Below are positions 1 through 8,998 of a stretch of DNA of 64,000 bases, piece by piece. Within the stretch, counting starts at the first letter, position 1, and each line of letters starts with the position of its first letter. Both the position numbers and the translations under genes were made by a program. The notes under the pieces were generated by a model. It did no database searches. It worked only from the letters and a program-made list of their open reading frames with translations, and had not been told where the DNA came from. Source of the DNA: Croceimicrobium sp965279135 (GTDB taxonomy: Bacteria; Bacteroidota; Bacteroidia; Flavobacteriales; Schleiferiaceae); contig OZ257133.1 of assembly GCA_965279135.1 (NCBI GenBank), forward strand, positions 1,798,001 through 1,862,000, given 5' to 3'.

Positions 1-2
1 TT

Positions 3-344
3 GGACCCCAGGGTGATGTTCGCTACATATTCAACTTTGTACGCTGTGTTCGTGATATTAATCCTGGAATAAACCTAAATGAATTTGGAACTTGGGATTT
101 CAAAGTCTATCCGAACCCTGCAACCGATTTCATCATATTGGAAATCGAACAGCATCCAAATCAGATAAACTCGTCCAAAATTGAAGTTGAGATTTACAAT
201 CCGGTCGGTCAGCTAGTTCAGGAACTGAGCTTTGAGGGCGAAGAGGAAATTCGAATCTCATGTGAAAGGTTTAGTGCAGGACTTTATAGTCTTAAAATCA
301 ATGCCGATCAGCAGCAATTCACCAAGAAAGTGCTTATAAAATGA
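3..344 (+). CDS. 3' end of a T9SS-exported protein (type A sorting domain)
   Basis: The reading frame is open from the first full codon at position 3 to TGA at 342-344, so this is the C-terminal part of a gene that starts outside the window. The last ~85 residues have the shape of a type IX secretion type A sorting domain: a VYPNPATD motif around residues 36-43 of the fragment, a middle beta strand with VEIYNPVGQLV, then SAGLYSLKI and a basic end KKVLIK. In Bacteroidota this domain directs a protein with a signal peptide through the outer membrane to the cell surface. The upstream domain is too short here to identify. An internal TTG at 138 lies inside the sorting domain and is not a credible start. 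Confidence 0.85.
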   Translation, partial: GPQGDVRYIFNFVRCVRDINPGINLNEFGTWDFKVYPNPATDFIILEIEQHPNQINSSKIEVEIYNPVGQLVQELSFEGEEEIRISCERFSAGLYSLKINADQQQFTKKVLIK

Positions 345-352
345 CCCTTTAA

Positions 353-360
353 TACCTTTG
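353..360 (+). promoter_or_regulatory. Bacteroidota -7 promoter element for the SUI1-like gene
   Basis: TACCTTTG matches the TAnnTTTG consensus for the primary Bacteroidota sigma factor. It lies 14 nt before the ATG at 375, so the transcript leader would be under 10 nt. I see no clear -33 TTTG partner. Confidence 0.5.
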
Positions 361-374
361 CTTAAAACTCCGAA

Positions 375-731
375 ATGGCAAAGAAGAAATCCAATTCCTT
401 AGAAGATTTAGGATCAATGGTATTTTCAACCGGAAATTCTGGTTTTCAAGGATTTGATGAGGAAGAGGAAAAAGAGGAAGTCAATCCTGAAGATCAGCTT
501 CTTGAGGTCCATTTTGAAAAGAAAGGCCGAGGTGGAAAGACTGCCGTTATAGTGAAGGGGTTTGAAGGAAGCGATGAAGCCCTGAAGGATTTGGCCAAGG
601 GACTCAAATCCCATTGTGCCACCGGAGGCTCAGTAAAGGATGGCGAGATTATCATCCAGGGTGATCTGCGCCCTAAAGTGCTCGACTATCTGCAAAAGCA
701 GGGTTATAAAACCAAAAGAGTTGGTGGTTAA
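375..731 (+). CDS. SUI1/eIF1-like translation factor (YciH family)
   Basis: This 118-aa protein has a charged N-terminal half (a DEEEEKEEV stretch near residue 30) and a C-terminal SUI1 domain. The family core is visible as GRGGKTAVIVKGFEG followed by DLAKGLKSHCATGGSVKDG and a QGDLRPKVLDYL segment. Members bind the small ribosomal subunit and influence start-codon fidelity in archaea and eukaryotes. The bacterial YciH/SUI1 role is less settled. The ATG at 375 sits just behind a good -7 element. Its stop codon overlaps the stop of the convergent gene at 728 through a shared TTAA. Confidence 0.88.
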   Translation: MAKKKSNSLEDLGSMVFSTGNSGFQGFDEEEEKEEVNPEDQLLEVHFEKKGRGGKTAVIVKGFEGSDEALKDLAKGLKSHCATGGSVKDGEIIIQGDLRPKVLDYLQKQGYKTKRVGG

Positions 732-1249
732 GCTTTGCGCTTCAACTGACTAATTAATACCCCGCGATAAGCCCAGGGGATAATTAAAAGTAAGACTATC
801 CCTAGGTAAATAAAGAGATTGTCATTCCAGGCCTTGGATTGCCAAAACGACCAGGCCGAAGCAAGAGACAACAAAGCTGCAAAGGCAAAGGCAAACACCA
901 GCGCTCGGTTTTGTTCGGCCTTCAATTGGGCCTGACTCTCCTCTCCTTTTAATTGCAATGGGCTGGTTTCTGTAAAATGACATTGGTAATATTTGGGAAA
1001 AGGTCTTTGACGATAAGCCAAAGCTTCCGAATGCAAGAAAATGGCTTTGCGATGTTCGTTCAGGTCCAACCAGATCTCAGCCTCTTTCCCAAAAAGTCCA
1101 CCACAATTAATTTGGTATCGACCCGGGGCTAAATCCAAACTTAAAGTTTCACCAAAAGCAATTCGGCCAGCCTGTTTACGATTAACATACAAGGGGTAAG
1201 ATTCAAAGTATGCGCTGCGATCCCTACGCTGGATCAATAATTCAGGCAT
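728..1249 (-). CDS. Hypothetical membrane protein with N-terminal beta-rich domain
   Basis: This 173-aa protein is not one I can name. Residues ~1-75 look like a small beta sandwich resembling PEGA-type domains: a YPLYVNRKQAGRIAFGETL strand pair is followed by LAPGRYQINCGG. Two hydrophobic helices follow near residues 115-135 and 142-165, ending in a basic tail (KRKA). It is probably an inner-membrane protein with the beta domain in the cytoplasm. The start ATG overlaps the end of bshA by 8 nt, so it is translationally coupled and is the last gene of the four-gene minus-strand operon. A role linked to bacillithiol is conjecture. Confidence 0.7.
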   Translation of the reverse strand: MPELLIQRRDRSAYFESYPLYVNRKQAGRIAFGETLSLDLAPGRYQINCGGLFGKEAEIWLDLNEHRKAIFLHSEALAYRQRPFPKYYQCHFTETSPLQLKGEESQAQLKAEQNRALVFAFAFAALLSLASAWSFWQSKAWNDNLFIYLGIVLLLIIPWAYRGVLISQLKRKA

Positions 1250-2369
1250 GACTTAATTCCATTGCTTGCTCATAAACCCTTAGATAATCAGGGATGATTT
1301 TATCAATGGCAAACTTTTCGGCTTGACGACGGGCGGCCTTGGCAAACTTCAAATGGCGATCATTATCCTCTAGAATATGAATTCCTCCATTGGCCATAGT
1401 CTCAACATCTGATACATCAGCTGTAAATCCCGTTTGACCGTGCAGGTTCACCTCTCCTAAGCCACCCGTATTGGATGAAATAACCGGCACACCGGCACCC
1501 ATTGCCTCCAAAGCCGCCAATCCAAAACTTTCCTTTTCTGAAGGGAGAAGGAATAGATCAGTGATGCAGAGTAAACGTTCAATTTCCGATGTTTTTCCCA
1601 GGAATTTTACTTTTTCAGAAATACCCAGGTCTTGGCATTGCTTCCGAGCCCTTTCCTTTTCAGGCCCGTCACCTAACATTAGGAGAACAGACGGAATCTT
1701 CTGTTGGATTCGGTAATAAATATCAATCACATCCGGAATGCGCTTTACCTTCCTAAAATTGGATACATGGGTGATAATCTTTTCTCCTTCCTCCGCGAAA
1801 TTGTGCTTACACGAATCATCAGGTTGATAAAGACCTAAATCGAGAAAATTGGGAATCACCTCTATGTCCTTGCGGATATTGAAGAATGCCAAAGTATCCT
1901 GCTTTAAGCTTTCGCTTACTGAGGTAACCACATCCGAATGATTGATACTAAAATTAACCGCCTGCTTATAACTGGGATTTCGGCCTACCAGTGTAATGTC
2001 TGTACCATGAAGGGTCGTTACAATAGGTAAATGAACCCCTTTATCACGTAAGATCATTTTCGCCATATAAGCAGCGTAGGCATGCGGAATAGCATAATGT
2101 ACATGTATTACCTCCAGCTTGTACTTGAGGGCAACATTTACCATTTTACTGCTTAATGCTAATTCATAAGGCTGATATTCGAAAAGGGGGTAATCCTGCA
2201 CATTTACCTCATGGTAGTAAATGTTGGGTTCCAGAACATCTAGCCTCACTGGCTGAGAATAGGAGATGAAGTGCACCTTATGCCCCTGTTTAGCCAGGTA
2301 CATTCCTAATTCTGTGGCTACAACTCCACTTCCCCCATAAGTAGGGTATCCAACTATACCAATCTTCAC
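1242..2369 (-). CDS. bshA: N-acetyl-alpha-D-glucosaminyl L-malate synthase BshA
   Basis: BshA is the GT4-fold enzyme that joins UDP-GlcNAc to L-malate, the first step of bacillithiol synthesis. The N-terminus KIGIVGYPTYGGSGVVATELG is the family hallmark. Other GT4 signs are HVHYAIPHAYAAYMAK, TTLHGTDITLVG, VIPNFLD, and the C-terminal ESFGLAALEAMGAGVPVISS nucleotide-sugar site. I place the start at GTG 2369 rather than an ATG 90 nt upstream. The 30 extra residues are low-complexity and lie inside the preceding gene, whereas GTG gives 375 aa, the usual family length, with GGAG about 12 nt upstream. It begins one base after the stop of the MORN gene, so coupling is likely. Bacillithiol is an established thiol of many Bacteroidota. 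Confidence 0.92.
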   Translation of the reverse strand: MKIGIVGYPTYGGSGVVATELGMYLAKQGHKVHFISYSQPVRLDVLEPNIYYHEVNVQDYPLFEYQPYELALSSKMVNVALKYKLEVIHVHYAIPHAYAAYMAKMILRDKGVHLPIVTTLHGTDITLVGRNPSYKQAVNFSINHSDVVTSVSESLKQDTLAFFNIRKDIEVIPNFLDLGLYQPDDSCKHNFAEEGEKIITHVSNFRKVKRIPDVIDIYYRIQQKIPSVLLMLGDGPEKERARKQCQDLGISEKVKFLGKTSEIERLLCITDLFLLPSEKESFGLAALEAMGAGVPVISSNTGGLGEVNLHGQTGFTADVSDVETMANGGIHILEDNDRHLKFAKAARRQAEKFAIDKIIPDYLRVYEQAMELSHA

Positions 2370-2370
2370 T

Positions 2371-3051
2371 TTATCGCAATTCTCCTTTACGGTATTTCTC
2401 AGTCTTTTCCTGCTCGCCCTCCTCGGTGAAATAGACCCATTTACCATCTTTTTCACCATCCTTGTAGACGCCCTCGATCATTAGCTTTCCACTTTCGTAA
2501 AACTCTTTGTAGGGGCCTACTTTGAGATTGTTTTCATATTGTGATATAGACTTTACAGAACCGTCTTTGTAGAAGCTCTTTGCCTCACCCTGTAAAACGT
2601 CCATCTCATAATTCAAAACCGTGCTCATATTTCCGTTGGTGAAATACCAGATCGCTTTTCCATTCTTCTTACCGGCACTAAAAACAGACTGTTCCTGTTT
2701 CTTTCCATCCCCATAATACTTCATCAAGGTTCCCTCTTGCAATCCATCCTTGTAAACACCTTCCTCCTTGATCTTTCCACGATTGTTTATTCTTAGATGT
2801 GGACCATCGAGAACGCCCGCCTTATAATGCTCCATCTTTTGAATACCGCCTGAACTACGATATTGGAATCGAGGTCCTTCAAGTTGACCTTGTGCATTGT
2901 AGCTCTCCAGGAGTTTAGGCACTCCATTGGGATGATACTTGACTATGGTTGTATCGCTGAATCCAGGATTATCTTCAACTTCTTGAGCAGAAGTTAGACT
3001 AGGGAAGGACACCAATAAGCTCAGCAGAAGGATCGTCGTTTTTAATCGCAT
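2371..3051 (-). CDS. Secreted MORN-repeat (YwqK-like) protein
   Basis: This 226-aa protein has a Sec signal peptide ending near TSAQ at residues 20-23. Seven or so MORN-type repeats of about 22-24 residues follow, with the pattern YxNGxxKxxxxYxxGxxxGxxxxY, for example EGVYKDGLQEGTLMKYYGDG and EGVYKDGEKDGKWVYF. This architecture is abundant in Bacteroidota and is often auto-annotated as a YwqK antitoxin, but the signal peptide and the absence of a toxin partner make that label unlikely here. Its first 53 nt overlap the 3' end of the GH3/beta-lactamase gene, and the signal peptide starts inside the overlap. The overlap is therefore real and not a start-site error. Function unknown, probably periplasmic. 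Confidence 0.85.
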   Translation of the reverse strand: MRLKTTILLLSLLVSFPSLTSAQEVEDNPGFSDTTIVKYHPNGVPKLLESYNAQGQLEGPRFQYRSSGGIQKMEHYKAGVLDGPHLRINNRGKIKEEGVYKDGLQEGTLMKYYGDGKKQEQSVFSAGKKNGKAIWYFTNGNMSTVLNYEMDVLQGEAKSFYKDGSVKSISQYENNLKVGPYKEFYESGKLMIEGVYKDGEKDGKWVYFTEEGEQEKTEKYRKGELR

Positions 3052-5929
3052 TATAAATTACTTCTTGGATTTTAGTTCGGGTTGACAAACTTAAAAGTTT
3101 ACGGTTTCCGGCATCGGGATGAACACGATTAGAAAGGAAAATATAGATGATTTGTTCTTCGGGATCGGCCCAGGCCAAAGTGCCGGTGAAACCGCTGTGT
3201 CCAAAGCTTTGATCGGAAACACATCCACAAGTAGGTCCAGGGCCTTCTAGCTGGGGCTTATCGAAACCAATACCCCGACGGTTCTTAGTTTGGCAGTATT
3301 GGCAACGGATAAACTCATTTACGGTAACGGAATCAAAATAACGTACTCCGGCATATTCCCCTTTCTGCATGTACATCTGCATCAACTTTGCTAAATCATT
3401 AGTACTGCTAAAAAGCCCTGCATGTCCAGCTACTCCTCCTAATAAAGCGGCTCCCTGATCATGCACATATCCGCGTACCAGGGAACGACGGAAAACTTTG
3501 TCATCTTCAGTAGGTACTACCAAATCAACCGGATAAGTCTCTAAAGGATGATAGACCATCGTATTGGCACCTAATGGTCCAAAAAGACGCTGATGAATCA
3601 ATTCGTTTAAAGGCTTTCCTTCAATCTTTTCAATGATCTGCATAAAAAGGTAATAACCCAGATCACTATACTTATAATCTTTAGTTTTCCTAAGATCTGA
3701 ATCCAAGACACGCTTCAGGATAGTATCCCGCATATAACGCTGGCTATAGAGGCCTTCACTAACTACATTCGGAAAATTAAAATCGCGTTGCTTGCCGTAG
3801 TAGCCCTCCTTGTACTTTCCCGCTTCCAAGGTTTCAGTATAGAAAGGAATCCAGGGTTTTAAACCGGCCTGATGGGCAAGAATTTCGCGAAGAACCAAAT
3901 CCTCTTTGTTGGTGCCCTTTGCTTCCGGCAAATAATGTCCGATAGTCTTATCAAGATTAATCTTCCCCTCCTCCACTAAAGTCATAAGCAGAGGAACGGT
4001 TACGGCGATTTTAGTGATGCTGGCCAAGTCATAGATATGCTCAGTCTTAACCGCTACCTTTTTCTTTGAATCGATAAAACCAAAGTTCTTATTGTAAATC
4101 ACTTGCCCCTTACGAGCTACTAAAACCTGAGCACCCGGTGTGGCACCCTGATTCATGGCTTCCCTTACCAGATTGTCGATTCCATTTAGAGTTTCCCGAT
4201 CTAGCCCTACCGCTCCTGGGTAATGATAACCTAAGCGTCCTATAGCCTGGGTATTTAAGCCAAAGCCTGCTTCGAATGGCTCACCTGCCGAAACCGGTAA
4301 CCTTCCCTTTGCTCCTAAGGCTCCAAATATGATTTGAGCAGCTACACTCTCCGCATCATGATGATTTTGATAGGCCATTAGAAGCGCTTCAGCTTGCCTC
4401 GCTTCAGGAAAATCAATCAGCGAATAGGGATTGGCGAATACCGTGAGGATCAATTTGTTCTGTAATCCTACTCTTCGCGTAAAACGACGAAAGGCAGGAT
4501 CAATTTTATAGGACTTCCAGGGATTCTTATTGGAAGTATAGGCTCCTAAAACCACGTAATCATAATCTGCAAGAGCCGCGATAATTTGCTCTTCCCGGCT
4601 CTCAGAATACTCGAAATACTCGACCTGGGTGTACTTCTTTAGCATTTCTGCAAAATGGCCGTTTACTTCCGTTCCACCGCTAACGCAAGCGATTTTAAGC
4701 TTGGCTAAGTCTTTAACCGGAAGTGTCTTATTCTTATTGATTAATAAAGTTGAGGCTTCCGCAAAAATGTTCCGATTTAAGATCTGATCAGATTCTCTCA
4801 TTAATTGAGCTGGCAACAAGCTCGACTCGATATACTCCTTCTGATGCAAGCCTAGCCAATGCTTGGCGGCTAAAATGCGTCTAACAGTGGATTCCAGACT
4901 GGCTGTGTCAAGTTCCCCTTTTTTAAGCGCTTCAATAATCTTCTGCTTAGCCAATTTGACGTCCTGACTGAATACAAGTACGTCATTCCCTGCCTTAATC
5001 GCCTCTAGATCAACCATTCCCGGCTTGTAGTCCTTAGCTACACCTTGCATATTCAATGCATCCGTAAAAGTTAATCCGTCAAAGCCCATCTCTTTTCTGA
5101 GTAATTGCAATGCAGCTTTACTAAGGGAAGTGGGCTTGCCACTTGGTTCGATAGCTGGAACATTTAAATGGGCCACCATAACCCCACCCAGGCCACTTTT
5201 ACTTAGCTCTTTATAGGGAAAGAGCTCAACTTGCTCAAGCCGATCCATAGGATAGGAAACAGAGGGCAAAGTTTTATGAGAATCTTTATCCGTATCACCA
5301 TGTCCCGGAAAATGCTTTGCAACAGCCAATACCTTTTGGGATTGTAAACCTCGCATCACTGCGGCAGAGATACGGGTTACGCGCTGGGGATTCTCACCAA
5401 AAGATCGAGCGCCAATAATGGGGTTCTTAGGATTAGTATTGATATCTACTACCGGTGCGAAATTTATATGCACCCCTAAAGCGCGGCAGTGCTCCCCAAT
5501 TGCCTTACCATATTCATAAGCCAAAATCGTATCCTGCAAAGCTCCCACCGTAATTGGCCAGGGAAACTTGAAGGTTTCGGGCAAACGCATCGCCAGTCCC
5601 CATTCGGCATCCATAGCTATCATTAAGGGAGTTTTCGATTTACCCTGATAGGCATTGGTTAACTGTGCTTGCTTGGAGGGTGTGCCTTGAAAGAAAATCA
5701 ATCCACCAATATGCTCCTCGGCAATCAGCTTTTGTATAGCATCTTCGTGAGCTTTGCCCTTGTTCGAATAGGCCGCAACCATGAAGAGCTGACCAATCTT
5801 TTCTTCCATAGACATTGCAGCCATCTTCTGTTGCACCCAATTGGAATCTGCCTGGTAGATCACTGCATTTTGCGCCTGGCTAAAGGCACCAACAAGAAGC
5901 AAAAAGGAAATAGCTAAAAAACGGGGCAT
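2999..5929 (-). CDS. Glycoside hydrolase family 3 / beta-lactamase-fold fusion protein
   Basis: This 976-aa secreted protein has a signal peptide at residues 1-19. Residues ~30-560 form a GH3 module of the NagZ type: KHFPGHG at 205-211, the DSH dyad region at 216-218, and the TDALNM segment with probable nucleophile Asp290. Such enzymes remove N-acetylglucosamine from muropeptides or chitin-like sugars. The second half is a serine beta-lactamase/class C-like domain with SxxK in DLASITKIAV, a YSDLGYY motif and HSGFTGT near the C-terminus. Members act as peptidases or esterases as often as lactamases. The fusion recurs in Bacteroidota and suggests combined glycan and peptide trimming of cell-wall fragments in the periplasm. 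It is the first gene of an operon running into bshA. Confidence 0.9.
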   Translation of the reverse strand: MPRFLAISFLLLVGAFSQAQNAVIYQADSNWVQQKMAAMSMEEKIGQLFMVAAYSNKGKAHEDAIQKLIAEEHIGGLIFFQGTPSKQAQLTNAYQGKSKTPLMIAMDAEWGLAMRLPETFKFPWPITVGALQDTILAYEYGKAIGEHCRALGVHINFAPVVDINTNPKNPIIGARSFGENPQRVTRISAAVMRGLQSQKVLAVAKHFPGHGDTDKDSHKTLPSVSYPMDRLEQVELFPYKELSKSGLGGVMVAHLNVPAIEPSGKPTSLSKAALQLLRKEMGFDGLTFTDALNMQGVAKDYKPGMVDLEAIKAGNDVLVFSQDVKLAKQKIIEALKKGELDTASLESTVRRILAAKHWLGLHQKEYIESSLLPAQLMRESDQILNRNIFAEASTLLINKNKTLPVKDLAKLKIACVSGGTEVNGHFAEMLKKYTQVEYFEYSESREEQIIAALADYDYVVLGAYTSNKNPWKSYKIDPAFRRFTRRVGLQNKLILTVFANPYSLIDFPEARQAEALLMAYQNHHDAESVAAQIIFGALGAKGRLPVSAGEPFEAGFGLNTQAIGRLGYHYPGAVGLDRETLNGIDNLVREAMNQGATPGAQVLVARKGQVIYNKNFGFIDSKKKVAVKTEHIYDLASITKIAVTVPLLMTLVEEGKINLDKTIGHYLPEAKGTNKEDLVLREILAHQAGLKPWIPFYTETLEAGKYKEGYYGKQRDFNFPNVVSEGLYSQRYMRDTILKRVLDSDLRKTKDYKYSDLGYYLFMQIIEKIEGKPLNELIHQRLFGPLGANTMVYHPLETYPVDLVVPTEDDKVFRRSLVRGYVHDQGAALLGGVAGHAGLFSSTNDLAKLMQMYMQKGEYAGVRYFDSVTVNEFIRCQYCQTKNRRGIGFDKPQLEGPGPTCGCVSDQSFGHSGFTGTLAWADPEEQIIYIFLSNRVHPDAGNRKLLSLSTRTKIQEVIYNAIKNDDPSAELIGVLP

Positions 5930-6132
5930 GTAATGAAAGAGTTTAAGATGCTAAAGTACGGGCTTTCCCAGTCTAAGAACGCCATGCAGCAAGAAGTATT
6001 CCACAGCCGATGGTGAAATAGCAGAGCATTCTTTTAAGTCATTTCTCTTGTAAATGAACTTCCTATGAAAATTGCGATGCTAAGCCAGAAAGATTAAAAA
6101 CATTAGCCTAATCCAGAGGGTTAAAAAGAATG

Positions 6133-6140
6133 TATTTTTG
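6133..6140 (+). promoter_or_regulatory. Bacteroidota -7 promoter element for uvrA
   Basis: TATTTTTG matches TAnnTTTG and ends 23 nt before the TTG start of uvrA. Together with the divergent GH3 operon, the 234-bp gap (5930-6163) must hold both promoters. For the minus strand only a one-mismatch candidate (TACTTTAG, plus-strand ~5952-5959) is visible. Confidence 0.5.
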
Positions 6141-6163
6141 CTCGAATTTGAACCCTTCTCCCT

Positions 6164-8998
6164 TTGGACGCTGATAAGATTGAGGTACTCGGTGCTCGGG
6201 TACATAACCTTAAAAACCTTGATATTGAGATTCCCCGCGACGAACTGGTAGTGATTACCGGTTTAAGTGGTAGTGGAAAATCCTCTTTAGCTTTTGATAC
6301 CATTTATGCTGAAGGTCAACGCAGGTATATCGAAACCTTTTCAGCTTATGCCCGTCAGTTTCTTGGTAATATGGATCGCCCGGATGTTGATAAAATCAAC
6401 GGCTTGAGTCCGGTAATTTCTATTGAACAGAAAACAACCAGTAAAAATCCTCGCTCTACCGTGGGAACGGTAACGGAGATTTATGATTTCTTGCGCCTTT
6501 TGTACGCAAGAGCCTCTACCGCTTACTCCTATGAAACAGGAGAGGAAATGGTGAGTTATACTCAAGATCAAATTAAGAATCTGATCCTGGAGCATTACGA
6601 AGGCGAAAGGGTCTATATCCTAGCCCCCTTAATCCGTTCAAGAAAAGGACATTATCGCGAGCTTTTTGCTTCGATTGCCAAACAGGGATTTCTGAAGGTA
6701 CGCGTGGATGGGGAGATAAAAGACATCACCCATGGGATGCGCGTAGATCGCTATAAAACCCACGACATTGAAGTGGTCATTGACCGTTTACGAATTGATC
6801 CCAAAGAGGAAAAGCGAATTCTTGAATCTATCCAGACTGCCTTATCTCAGGGAAATGGCATCCTCATGGTTCAGTGTTTTGAAGAGGAAAAAGTAAACTA
6901 CTACAGTCGGAACTTAATGTGTCCTACCACCGGTATTGCTTACCCCGAACCAGAGCCAAACACTTTTTCTTTCAACAGCCCAAAAGGCGCCTGTCCTAAA
7001 TGCAATGGCTTGGGAAAGGTGAACGAGATTGATTTAAAAAAGGTTATCCCTGATCCAAAAAAGAGTATAAAGCAGGGAGGACTTGCTCCATTAGGAGAAT
7101 TTAAAGCCAACTGGATTTTCAATCAGATTGAGATTATTGGTGATCGCTATGGCTTTAAATTAACTACGCCGATAAAAGATATCCCCCAGGAAGGTTTGGA
7201 TACGATACTCTATGGTGCAGATGAAGTATTTGAAGTTCCCAACAAGACTTTAGGCATTACCCGAAAGTATAGTCTAAAATTTGAAGGGGTAGTAAACTTC
7301 ATTTCCCAGCAAAGTGAAGAAACCAAGAGCAGAAACATTAAACGTTGGGCGGAAGGTTTTATGAATGAAGTGCGTTGTCCGGAATGCGAGGGAAAACGTC
7401 TCCGCAAGGAATCGCTTCATTTTAAAATTGGCGATCAGAGTATAGCGGATTTGGCTGATATGGATATTGAATCCTTAAATGCCTGGCTAGGAAGTGCTGG
7501 AGGCAAGATGAATGCGCAGCAAAAACGAATCGGCACAGAGATACTAAAAGAGCTAGCCACCCGTAGCAGCTTTTTACTAAATGTTGGCTTAAATTACCTC
7601 AGCCTCAATCGTCCTGCTAAATCCTTATCCGGCGGTGAAGCCCAAAGAATCCGTTTGGCGACCCAAATTGGATCACAATTGGTAAACGTTTTATATATCC
7701 TTGACGAACCTAGTATCGGACTGCATCAAAGGGACAATGAAAAGCTAATTCACAGCTTAAAAGAGCTGCGTGATCTAGGCAATTCAGTTATTGTAGTGGA
7801 GCATGACCGCGATATGATCGAAGAGGCGGACTTCATTCTTGATATTGGTCCAGGCGCAGGAAGGCACGGTGGTGAAATTGTGGCCCAAGGAGATTTGGAG
7901 GCTATTCGCAATAGCGATAGTGTAACGGCCGAATACCTCAATGGGAAACGAGAAATTGCTGTTCCGCCCAAGCGAAGGGCCGGTAACGGAAAGTTCATCG
8001 AACTCAAAGGAGCGAGCGGCAATAACCTTAAAAAGGTGAACCTTAAGCTTCCCCTGGGACAGATGATAGTAGTAAGTGGTGTATCCGGTTCCGGTAAATC
8101 AACCTTGATTAATGAAACCCTCTACCCTGCTATATCTCAACACTTCTATCAATCTGTAAAGGAGCCCTTGGCCTTCAAAAGCCTTAAGGGATTGGAGCAT
8201 ATTGACAAGGTGATTGATATCGACCAAAGTCCAATTGGACGCACTCCAAGGTCTAACCCCGCCACTTATACTGGAGTATTATCAAATATCCGAGACCTTT
8301 TTGCCAACTTACCAGAAGCAAAAGTACGCGGCTATAAACCTGGACGTTTTAGTTTTAATGTGAAGGGTGGCCGCTGTGAAACCTGCGAAGGAGCTGGAAT
8401 TAGGGTGATCGAGATGAACTTTCTTCCCGATGTTTACGTCGACTGCGAAACATGTCAGGGAAAGCGTTTTAATCGTGAAACACTCGAGGTTCGTTATAAA
8501 GGAAAGAGTATTGCTGATGTTCTGGACATGAGCATTAACCACGCAGTAAGCTTTTTTGAAAGCATCCCTAAGATCTACCAAAAGCTTAAAACCTTGCAAG
8601 ACGTTGGTTTGGGATACATTACTCTTGGACAGCAATCCACCACCCTATCAGGTGGAGAAGCACAACGGGTTAAATTAGCAACCGAGCTTAGTAAGAGGGA
8701 TACAGGAAAAACCCTCTATATATTAGACGAGCCTACTACCGGTTTGCATTTTGAGGATGTGCGAGTTCTGATGGAGGTATTGAATAAACTGGTAGAGCGG
8801 GGCAATACCGTCTTAATTATCGAACACAATATGGATGTGATCAAATTAGCGGATCACATTGTAGATATTGGCCCGGAAGGAGGAGCAAAAGGAGGAACTA
8901 TTGTCTTTGAGGGTAGACCTGAAGACCTAATAAAAAAGAGGAAGGGGCATACCGCTCGTTTCCTGGAAACAGAATTAAAACGGAGCAACCATGGCTAA
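6164..8998 (+). CDS. uvrA: Excinuclease ABC subunit UvrA
   Basis: UvrA is the damage-recognition ATPase of nucleotide excision repair. The 944-aa protein has the expected duplicated ABC layout: Walker A GLSGSGKSSLAFD near residue 33 and GVSGSGKSTLINE in the second half, with signatures LSGGEAQRIRLAT and LSGGEAQRVKLAT. Zinc-binding CPECEGKR and CETCEGAG/CETCQGKR pairs are present. The first N-terminal CxxC is replaced by CPTTG. The start is TTG at 6164, because the frame is closed by TGA at 6149-6151 and the family begins just before IEVLGARVHNLKN. It overlaps the downstream LOG-family gene by 8 nt, forming a two-gene operon. Confidence 0.97.
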   Translation: MDADKIEVLGARVHNLKNLDIEIPRDELVVITGLSGSGKSSLAFDTIYAEGQRRYIETFSAYARQFLGNMDRPDVDKINGLSPVISIEQKTTSKNPRSTVGTVTEIYDFLRLLYARASTAYSYETGEEMVSYTQDQIKNLILEHYEGERVYILAPLIRSRKGHYRELFASIAKQGFLKVRVDGEIKDITHGMRVDRYKTHDIEVVIDRLRIDPKEEKRILESIQTALSQGNGILMVQCFEEEKVNYYSRNLMCPTTGIAYPEPEPNTFSFNSPKGACPKCNGLGKVNEIDLKKVIPDPKKSIKQGGLAPLGEFKANWIFNQIEIIGDRYGFKLTTPIKDIPQEGLDTILYGADEVFEVPNKTLGITRKYSLKFEGVVNFISQQSEETKSRNIKRWAEGFMNEVRCPECEGKRLRKESLHFKIGDQSIADLADMDIESLNAWLGSAGGKMNAQQKRIGTEILKELATRSSFLLNVGLNYLSLNRPAKSLSGGEAQRIRLATQIGSQLVNVLYILDEPSIGLHQRDNEKLIHSLKELRDLGNSVIVVEHDRDMIEEADFILDIGPGAGRHGGEIVAQGDLEAIRNSDSVTAEYLNGKREIAVPPKRRAGNGKFIELKGASGNNLKKVNLKLPLGQMIVVSGVSGSGKSTLINETLYPAISQHFYQSVKEPLAFKSLKGLEHIDKVIDIDQSPIGRTPRSNPATYTGVLSNIRDLFANLPEAKVRGYKPGRFSFNVKGGRCETCEGAGIRVIEMNFLPDVYVDCETCQGKRFNRETLEVRYKGKSIADVLDMSINHAVSFFESIPKIYQKLKTLQDVGLGYITLGQQSTTLSGGEAQRVKLATELSKRDTGKTLYILDEPTTGLHFEDVRVLMEVLNKLVERGNTVLIIEHNMDVIKLADHIVDIGPEGGAKGGTIVFEGRPEDLIKKRKGHTARFLETELKRSNHG

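Noticed and set aside
2370..2459. 30-residue N-terminal extension of BshA
   Set aside because: It lies inside the MORN gene in another frame and exceeds the usual family length. The GTG at 2369 has a better context.
2371..3051. YwqK toxin-antitoxin assignment
   Set aside because: The protein is secreted by its signal peptide and no toxin gene is adjacent.
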